From: Verticillium longisporum
Lineage: Eukaryota > Ascomycota > Sordariomycetes > Glomerellales > Plectosphaerellaceae
Assembly: GCA_019188255.1 (NCBI GenBank)
Contig: JAETXT010000008.1
Location: 3,906,001-3,970,000 of the forward strand
Direction of reading: 5' to 3'
DNA length: 64,000 nt
This document shows, one piece after another, positions 55,091-64,000 of this stretch. Both the position numbers and the translations under genes were made by a program. Positions within the stretch are counted from its first letter, which is position 1. Each line of letters begins with the position of its first letter. Below the pieces are notes generated by a model. That model made no database searches, was not told the origin of the DNA, and saw only the letters and a list, made by a program, of their open reading frames with translations.

Positions 55091-58000
55091 AGCTATCTTT
55101 TCTTTATAGATAGGATTGCCTAAGGGACTAATATTGGGCTCTATTACCTAAGTTAATAGCTACTCTAATACGCTTATAATCCTCTAATCTCTAATATATT
55201 AAATCTACTATCTTAATCTATAAAATAAATAAATAAATAAGTAAATAAGTAATAATAGGAGAATAATAGATAAAATAAGGAAAAACATAGCTTAATACTA
55301 CTATTCCTATAAACGCTAAATCCCTAGTCCCTAGCGCTATAGATTAATTAAATTAGCTATTAAATAGCTCTCTAAGGAAACGAATTAAATTATAATTAAA
55401 TAATAGGAATAGGCTTTTAAACCCTTTAATAGTAAAAATAAATAATAATTAAATAATATAATAGCTAATTAAATAGTACTTTTATAATAGCTAGATATAA
55501 GCTCTTAAAGTCTCTAAATCGCTAATATACTAATAGAGGGTAGAAGAATAATTATTATTACCCCTTTTATTAGCTTTCTTAATAAGAATAATAGAATTAA
55601 ACCGCTTTTAATAGGAATAATAGAATTAAATTACTTAAATAGAATTAATAGATTCTATTAAGCTAGTTTAATAAATACTATATTCTATAGATTTATATAT
55701 CTAGTTAGTAAATTATAGTAATTCTATTCCTTTTACTTTTCCTCTTCCCTATAATAATTCTTTATTTTAAGATTAATTAGCCTAATCTACTATTTTAGAG
55801 CTTCGATAATTAATAATTACCCCTTTTTATTACTCTCTCTCTCTCTCTTTCTACTCGTCCCTAGCCTCGATAATACTACTTAAATATAAAGCCCCTATAC
55901 CCGTTGCCCCTCCTACTAAGAGAGTAGCGAAGTATAAGAATATAGTTAGCATTAATCGTAGGAGCTATTAACTAATATATAATATATATTTATAGAAATA
56001 TCTATAAAGTCCCCTATTTTAAGTACTTTAAGTCTTATCTTATTAATAAGTAAATTAAAGTTAGTACTAATAGCGTATATTACGATTTAGAGCCTAAGGG
56101 CTCCCATTATTATAAATATACTTCTAAGTACTTTTATAAATTAATATAAGCTTCTATAATCTCTATTTTCTAATATTTATAGCTTTAACGATTATTATCT
56201 ATAATCTAATTAAAGTATTTAAGCTTATTATAAAGTTTTTAATTACTTAGAATAAGAATAATAAACTAATAAGCTCTTTTCTCTATTATTTCCTTAATTA
56301 TTTAATTATATAATTAATTAATAGAGGATATAGGATATAGAGAAATAATATATTATCGTAAAAGGTATATTAGCGATCGTTAAAGAGGAGGAAGTAAAAG
56401 GGGATAATAACCTTAATAAAGACTTCGATAATCTTAATAATACTAAACGTAAAGCGGCTAAGCGGGCTATAGCTTTATAGCTCTTTAATTACCTCTAGTA
56501 GGACTCGCTAGAGTAATTAAACTCGGATTCTTCGGATTCCGAGGCCTAATTTACTTTATAGATCGACTACTTTATTATTTTACTAATTATAGAATTATCG
56601 TTTTTACTTCTAGGGTATTTATTTTTAATCTTTATTATATTTTTATTAATATTAATTATTTTTACCCTTTAATTATTCTTTTCTTAACGTTTAATCTATC
56701 CTTTAATCTTAATTATAATTTTATTAGAGCTTATTAGCGCTTCTAGTACTTAGTTTAGTACTCCTTTAATTATTAAATCTATAGGATTATCGCTTTTAAT
56801 AATCTAATAAATTTCATTAACTTCGTATTCTTTATAGCTTTATTATAATACTATAAGATCTATTATTAAGTATTTCTCTATTATTATATTTAATTAAATA
56901 AAGTATTAATAGAGCGAGTAGCTATTAATATAGATAATTATCTATAGGAATAATAGTTCTAAGTATTTATAGATCTCTTAGAATATCTATTTAAGGATAT
57001 AAATTATATTAAAGCTATTAATTATATTATAGATTTCCCTAATTAGAACTAAATATATAACTTATTTATACTTAATAGATTATTAATAGAGGATATTACT
57101 ATATACTATAAAGGCATTCCCTTAATTATAGGAATATTTATTATTAAAGAGGATAACGAATCCGATCTATAAACTTAAATCCTTATTATTAACGAAGGAG
57201 CTATTAATAAATATATAAAATTAAGCTATTAAGAGATCTAAGTATATATAATTTAAGCTATAGCCTATATTAGCGATCTATTATTATATATATTTATTAA
57301 GCTATTTAAAATTATCCTTTTTTAGATTCTTAGCTTAAGCTATAATAGAGAAATCGAAGGCTACCTCTAATTAATAAATTAAAGTAATATAGGTATTATA
57401 AGCTCTCTAGGCGATATATTCCTATTCTAAGCTTATTATCCTTAGAGTTATTAATTCTAAGCGATTATTTTAGCCTTTCTATTAAATCGTAAAATCTTTA
57501 ATTCTAACTTTAATAATATAGCTATTAAAGACGCTATTAAATCCTATATTAAGGATAGAAGTAGGCTTTACTTAGAAGCTAGCGCTTTTAAGCTCTATTT
57601 ATTCCTTTTATATAAATATAGGCTCTCTAAGGTTAAGGGTATCGTTAATCTATATCCTAATTAGCTTAAAGCTCTCTCTAGCTCTAATTAGGAGTAAATA
57701 CGGATTATAGCCTATTAGAATAGTATTTAAGCGCTCTTTATAATAGTATTAATAGATTATAAACTAATAGAGACTTAATTCTACGATATTATAGAGTAGC
57801 TTTATAATATAGAAGACGATTCCTTCTAAATATCTATACTATAGCTCTTTAAGAATATATAGGAGAATATTATATAATAGATCTATAATATTCTAAATAT
57901 AGGTTTAATTAATATTATAGAATATTAATTAATAGCTATATTATTATAGTATTAAGGTAATTACTAGGATTAATCGTTAGCTATAGTATATAATTATAGG

Positions 58001-61000
58001 CGATTATATTAATAGGGTTATCTTCTCTTAATTACTATATCCTTAAATTATTAATCTTAATTTCTTATATAGAGCTTAAGGGAGGCCTTTTACTTCTTTT
58101 ATAAGCTAGTATTTAAAGATCTTAGTATTAGGAAATATAGATCTCCTAATTAATACGATTACCCTAGCTATTAGGAGTAAATCGATTTCCTTCTAATCGG
58201 ACTATTTAAATAATTTCCTAGGGGTTATTATTCTACTTTTATTATATAGTTTAATAGCTAGGTTATAACCCTATTATTCCCTTTTAATAATAAATTAATA
58301 TTCGATCTATAAAGTCTTAATCGTATTACTTTTATAATCTATAAAAGCTATTTATAATAGATTCGTAGCGTTTATTAACGTCCTAGGTCTCTTATATTAT
58401 TATAATAGAATTAGCTCTAAATATTTTAATAGTTCTAAGGTCTTTAGAGTTCGAACTATTATTATCTCCCTAATCTATTAAGCTAGCGATCTATTATATA
58501 GCTTAATATATATTCCTTTAAACTCTATTAAGCTATTAATTATTTCTATTATAATTACTATATTAAAAATTAATATAACCTTATAGGGATTAATCTATTT
58601 CTCCCGCTCTCGGAATATAAGAATATCGCTTCCTAGCTCTAGCGATCTTAATAGTAACTATTTAATATCTAGTCTATTATAAGTATTAAGAATATTATTA
58701 ACCTTCTATTTAACGATTATTCGCTAAAGCTCTATTATCGCTTTATTAATTACTTTAATATACTATACTTAGGTTATAATAAGTACTAAGTTAATAGTAA
58801 TCCTAAGTATTGCCCTAAATATAAGTAATATAAGTATTAATCTATTAAGCTTAATAATATCGTTTATTATATTTATAGCTCCTTAAAGTAATAATTCTAG
58901 GCTTATATTACGAGACTCTACTTTTAAGATCTTATATACTCTATATATTAGCTTATAATAGCTTTTAATTTTACTAATTAATTAATAGGCCTTTATAGGG
59001 ATCTAATAATAGGTTATATTTAGGAAGTATACCTCTACCCTAAGCTCTATAGAAGTAAAGTTTATTCTAATATTAATAATTATAATATCTAGAGGCCTAA
59101 GATATATATCTAATTAATACCTTTTAAGGGCTTCCTATATTATATAAGCTATAAAATTAAGAATAAAAGTTATAAATTAGAATCCTATATTTATATCGAT
59201 TATATAAAGAATAAGCTTTCTATTTAAATATATAATATCGATTAAAATCTTATAATTAAAGTCGATATCTAACCTTAGAATAAACTTAAAGCATTATAGA
59301 GACTTCCCTTTAATCTAATAATAATAATAGAAATAGTTTATTAGCTCTAGAACGTCCCGATTTATATTATAGTCTACTCTCTAGAATAGATTCTATAGCT
59401 TCTCTATAAATAGGTAACTAAACCGTTTATAAGTATATTAGAGCTCTACTTCTATTAGAAACGCTATTCTATCGCTCTCTATCCTTATTATATATATAAT
59501 CTTAGAGCTAATATAAATCTTCGTATCTAGAAAGAACTATAAATAGCCCTATTTATAAAAAATAGATATATATTCTTAGAGCTCTTTAATATACTTTACT
59601 AGCTTATTATAAATATTATCTAAATAGATTCTAAGATTATCTATATCCTTAATATAAAATAGGAATAAAGTATCTATTAGGATAATATAGAATATAATTC
59701 TCCTAATTAATATTAGAATAGTAATCTCCTCTATTATAGAAATAGGATTTCCTACTCCGAATCTTATTCTAGCCCCTATTCCCTATTTATTAATTATTAA
59801 GCTTAATATTAAAGCTATTAAGGCCTTTATTTATAAAGCTTCTATTATAGAAACTAATATTATATTTATATTAAGGATAATACTATATTATATAGAAGTA
59901 CTATTAATCTAATATTAAATAAAGAGCTATTTTATTAGAGCTATTATTTTAGCTTTCGGACTATTCCCTTTAATTCTATATTAGAACGATTTATTTACTA
60001 GGAAATATATAATATAGGTATTTATTAGTTCATTTTCGGGATTAGACCTATAAAGATCGTTTACTCCTAGCTTATCGGAAATAGGGTTATCTAATTCCGA
60101 GCTCTTAATAGGTTCTATTATTATTAAAAACTAATAATATCCTTTCTATTAATCCTTATATACTTCCTATATATATTTCTATTATTCTTTCGAACGTTAT
60201 TATTCCTCGGGAGAGTACTTTATCGATCTATAATCTAGTTTAGAATATATCTAATATTTATAAATTCTAGATAATTAATAATTATTAATTCTATATATTA
60301 ATTATTCTCTACGATCTCCTTTTCTATTAGCTTAGTAATATCTATTCTTATAATATCTATTAATATAGAAGTATTTAAGGGTTCTAATATTCTCCTCTAC
60401 CTTTAATATACTCTTAAGCTATATAGATAATATATTAAAAGATCGTTCTAGCTTTATTAATATAATCTTTAGCTCTAGGATACCTTAAACTACCCTTAGA
60501 ATATTTATATAGAGATAAGTCTCTTCCTTAAACGTAGGGCTAAATATTCTCTAATACTATTAAAGCCTATCTAGAAGGATCTAAAGAACTTCTATTTATA
60601 GCTTTCTTATATTAATAGCTTTTATTATTATAGAGTATAATATTATTAAGCTCTAATCTATATAATATTATATTCTATTAATCTCTAAATTAAACTATTA
60701 TTTAATCGTTAAATATATTTAATAGAGTTCTATATTCTAATTTATATATTCTAGGAAGAAAGTTTATATACGCTTTAAAAGTATATTCGGGAAAAGTATA
60801 TAGAGCTATATATAATAGATTTATAATAGTTTATAAACGTCTATAAAGATATATATTTTATTATTAAAGATATTATAAATCTCCTTAGAATAATTATTCT
60901 CCTTATTCTAGAGTAATATAAATTATTTAATTATAGCTTTATTAATTAGTAAATTTATTAATTTATATAATAATAGAATATAATATTAAGCTAATAAATT

Positions 61001-62029
61001 CTAAATAATATTTAAGGGTAAAGTCTTATTTCTTTATAATTAGAGCGTAATCCCTTATTAATTAGATTACCTATTCTATTAATTAGATAACCCTAGAACT
61101 AGGGGCTATTAGGGATCTATCTTCCTTATTCGTAGTTTTCGGATTTAAAATAGCTAAATATTCTTTATAGGTTATTATTTATTATCTTATTAATCTCCCT
61201 ATTCCTCTATTCTTTAGAATATTAAATCCTAATTAATTATAATCGATTCTATTATATTAAGTATCTCTTCCTATAAAAATATTAGGATTAATCTCTTTAA
61301 TATCTTTATATTTATTATTCTTAGAAGAGGGATCCTATACTCTATTAAATATATCTTTAGCGTTTAAGTAATCGTTATATTATAGGAATTAAAGTCCTCT
61401 TTAATCTAGCCCTAGAAATCTTTAATAAACGCTTCTAGGAGGTAAACTCCTTTTATAATCCTATATATACTTATTACTTTAAGGATCTAAGCGCTCTTAA
61501 GATCTATAGATACTAAATCTAATAATCTAGGGAACTATAATCCTATTCTATTAATAATAAAGTTAATATCGAGACTCTTCCTAACCTTCTATATTAAGCG
61601 TAATATATTAAGTTCTTCTAAAATACTATTAAACTCCTATTATATCTTTTTAATACTCTCTAGCTCTATTATAGAGCTATTATTATAATCTAAGGAGCTT
61701 ATTATTATTAATTTTATTAAAGCTCTATTATAGCTAATTAATTATTCTATAGAGCTTCGTTTATTAAATTAATAGCTAATAATATAGCTTAGGTAGTAAT
61801 CTTAAGCGTAGGAGTCCTAAGATATTCGAAGTAGATAGTACTCCTATAGATTATATAATAGAGGGTTTCTCTATTATTAAGCTCTTATAAGAGTCCTAAA
61901 ATACTTAAAGTAAATAGTACTCTTATAATTACTTATAAAGCGTAATTAATAAGCTTATATATAGTAAATTTACTATTTATAGGATCGATCTTAACTTCTC
62001 TAGCTCTAGCTATTCTATATTATATTAAA
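55091..62029. other. Long RIP-degenerated block, content unidentified
   Basis: 6.9 kb with CpA/TpG nearly absent. Residual plus-strand reading is protein-like in places: K-D-A-I-K-S-Y-I-K-D-R-S-R-L-Y-L-E-A-S-A near 57,530-57,590, L-Y-L-F-L-L-Y-K-Y-R-L-S-K-V-K-G just after, and a tyrosine/cysteine cluster Y-C-P-K-Y-K near 58,815. These suggest one or more mutated mobile-element genes, but I cannot assign them. No terminal repeat was recognised. Confidence 0.45.
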
Positions 62030-62340
62030 TATAATACTAATTAGTATTAAGAGGGCTTTATTATTTATATAAACCGTAATTTATTACTTTAGCTATATTT
62101 AAGAGCTCTAAATAAGTAGAGTAAGTAATATAAGACTTATAATAATTATTTTATTATCTCTCTAAATTACTGCTACTTATATAAATTAGATATACCTATC
62201 TAATTTACTAATTATATAAGCTATAAATTATATACTCTTAAGAGCTATAAATCCTAGCCCTAGTAATTACTATATCGGTAAATCCTATATAGTAATTACT
62301 AACCTAGGTAATCCCCTAATATTAGTTTAATAATTTAAAG
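62030..62340 (-). repeat. Repeat family A, tail fragment
   Basis: Matches 54,800-55,090 in the same orientation (and 31,085-31,312 inverted), including the block with GTAATTACTATATCGGT and the end CCTAATATTAG. It lacks the rest of family A. Confidence 0.7.
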
Positions 62341-63145
62341 AATAATAAGAATAAGAATAACCCCCTAACTATACCCCCCTTAAACTTAAGGCCTTCCTAA
62401 AATTAATAGAGGAGATTAATATATTCTCTAAGCTAGAATTATACTAATTTATTACGATTAGGTCTATATATAGCGATTTTATAGAATATTATATATAGTT
62501 TATATATATAGATATAAAGCTAATATATAAATATTATAAGAAGAAGACCCCCTTTTACCCTCTATTCTATAGAATTATTAATAGAGCTATTAATATATAC
62601 CTATTATAGGGAGGCTAATAATAAATAAACTAATAGCTAGGCGTAGACTAGATAGCCTATATTAAGTATATTATATTAATTAACTTCTTTACGAAGATAT
62701 ATTTATATTATTAATATAACCTTCGATTTAAGTATTTTATTAAATTGCTTAATTAAGGGGGATAGTATAAAGGCTACGGCTTCTATAGACTTACTCTATA
62801 ACTAAGAGCTTTCCCTAATAAATACTAGAGGCGTAGATAAGGGTATTAATATATAATAAAAAGTATTATTTATTTAGCTATAGAGTAATGCTCTTAATAT
62901 AATAAAAGTAAAGAAACTAAGACTTAATCCCTATAATAGGATATACCCGATACTAATAATATAGATAATAGTATAGTAAAGGCCCCCTAGTCCTTATATA
63001 TACTAACTAATATACTATACTTAGAGGCGCTAATGCTATAGGTACGACTTAACTAGAATACCTCTAAGTAGGATAACCTGCCCCCCCCCCCTAGACGATA
63101 CGAAATGAAACCTATAGCCTAGCGAGCAACTTAAATATAGCTATC
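62341..63145. other. AT-rich stretch with a small non-RIP island
   Basis: RIP-type for the most part. A C-run (about 63,080-63,090) and the following 45 bases contain CpA and TpG again. No gene or repeat identified. Confidence 0.45.
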
Positions 63146-64000
63146 TTAATAGTTATTAAAACCAGGCAGGGTAGAAAGGTATAGCTTAGCGATAAGGTAA
63201 TAAGGAGTAGCTAATTAGGGAAACGGATATTAATTAGACTCGTTATAAGGACCCCCTAAGGGATATAGATCATTAATCTAATACTATATATTTAAGGACC
63301 TATCTTTTTCTTAAATAATTACTTTATTGCCCTAATTAGTTAAGAGCATTACTAGCCCTACTTTAATTAGTGCTCCGAGGCGGATTATCTCTCTTATATA
63401 CTATTAATATAGTCTATTAGCCTAATTAGACCCCTTAAACGAGGTTAGATTTAATCTTAATATAAAGGATTTATTAAAAAGACTTAAATAGAGAATAGTA
63501 GCAAGACTATTAAATGAATACTATTATAAGAGAAGTAAAAAGTATTATAGAATAAAATAGATAAATTAATAAATATAATTAGATACTAATAATAGACCGA
63601 TTAAAGTAATAGATAAGGTCGTTAATCTAGAAGAGTATAAAGGAGCCCGTAAAACTCCTATTTATTACCGACTAAGTAAGAATCTAATAATATAATAGGC
63701 TTTAGCTTTAAGTTCTATTAATTAAGGGAAGAAAGGAAGTTATCTTATTTCGCCTAACCTAATAATAGCTAATTACTAAAATAATACTATAACTTTATAA
63801 ATATATAAGATTTACGAATAATATATATAGCCGATTAGCTATATATATAATATAAATAATATAAATAATAGATAAGCTTTATATATAAATAATATAAATA
63901 ATAGATAAGCTTTATATATAAATAATATAAATAGTAGACGAGCTTTATATATAAATAATATATATAGCCGACTAACTATATATATAATATAATTTATTTA
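63146..64000 (+). repeat. Repeat family A, direct copy running off the window
   Basis: Follows 31,305-32,165 in the same orientation, starting A-C-C-A-G-G-C-A-G-G-G and including the 33-bp-unit minisatellite at about 63,830-63,985. It is cut by the end of the window. Confidence 0.75.

Overview
The window reads as nuclear DNA of a filamentous ascomycete (Pezizomycotina, most likely a plant-associated Sordariomycete; I cannot name the species). The grounds are short GT-AG introns of 45-183 nt with CTRAC-type branch points, fungal-only gene families (GH7 cellobiohydrolase, BYS1-type secreted protein, fungal rhodopsin-domain and seven-pass membrane proteins), and repeats destroyed by RIP (repeat-induced point mutation). 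It has two compartments: a GC-normal gene region (1-29,700) and an AT-rich RIP-degenerated block (about 29,950 to the end) that holds three intact-looking GC-normal insertions.

Gene region. Positions 70-648 encode a secreted GPI-type protein. Positions 1,554-9,650 hold five consecutive genes that each carry at least one lesion: alpha/beta hydrolase (in-frame TAG), SDR oxidoreductase (frameshift), small membrane protein (frameshift), Baeyer-Villiger-type monooxygenase (frameshift plus in-frame TGA) and a cyclase-family enzyme (in-frame TGA). Together they look like a dead small-molecule catabolic cluster. Next come an intact nucleotide-sugar transferase (9,954-11,448) and an intact five-exon GH7 cellobiohydrolase (12,704-14,328). 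A 3 kb gene-free stretch leads to a rhodopsin-domain protein with one in-frame TAA (17,293-18,742), a 256-bp MITE (20,412-20,667), a seven-pass membrane protein (21,803-22,816), a BYS1-type secreted protein whose stop codon abuts an old LTR remnant (23,177-23,869), an intact unknown 378-aa protein (26,078-27,340), a decayed unknown gene (27,409-28,092) and a HELTH-motif protein at the edge of the AT block (28,330-29,451).

AT-rich block. CpA and TpG are nearly absent while CpG survives, which is the RIP pattern. Recognisable relics are a Tad-like LINE reverse transcriptase (29,990-31,085) and a LINE-type RNase H (54,200-54,870). The block is organised as a large imperfect palindrome: 32,265-35,536 plus 42,367-44,135 mirrors 45,640-49,320 plus 51,183-52,500, and flanking repeat family A (31,085-32,260 against 53,290-55,090) is mirrored too. 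Three elements landed after RIP: a chromodomain Gypsy element with two identical 433-bp LTRs (35,537-42,361), a solo LTR of a sibling subfamily (44,741-45,200), and a Fot1/pogo-like DNA transposon (49,321-51,180). The mirrored arms act as unoccupied copies and confirm the TAGTC and TA target-site duplications of two of them.

Most unusual features: the Gypsy element's Gag carries three copies of an evenly spaced His/Trp/Cys/Cys/His module besides its normal zinc knuckle; a GGGAAAA slippery heptamer sits exactly where Gag passes into Pol in the -1 frame; and an antisense gene between the LTR and the pol 3' end encodes a Zn2Cys6 cluster followed by a coiled coil.
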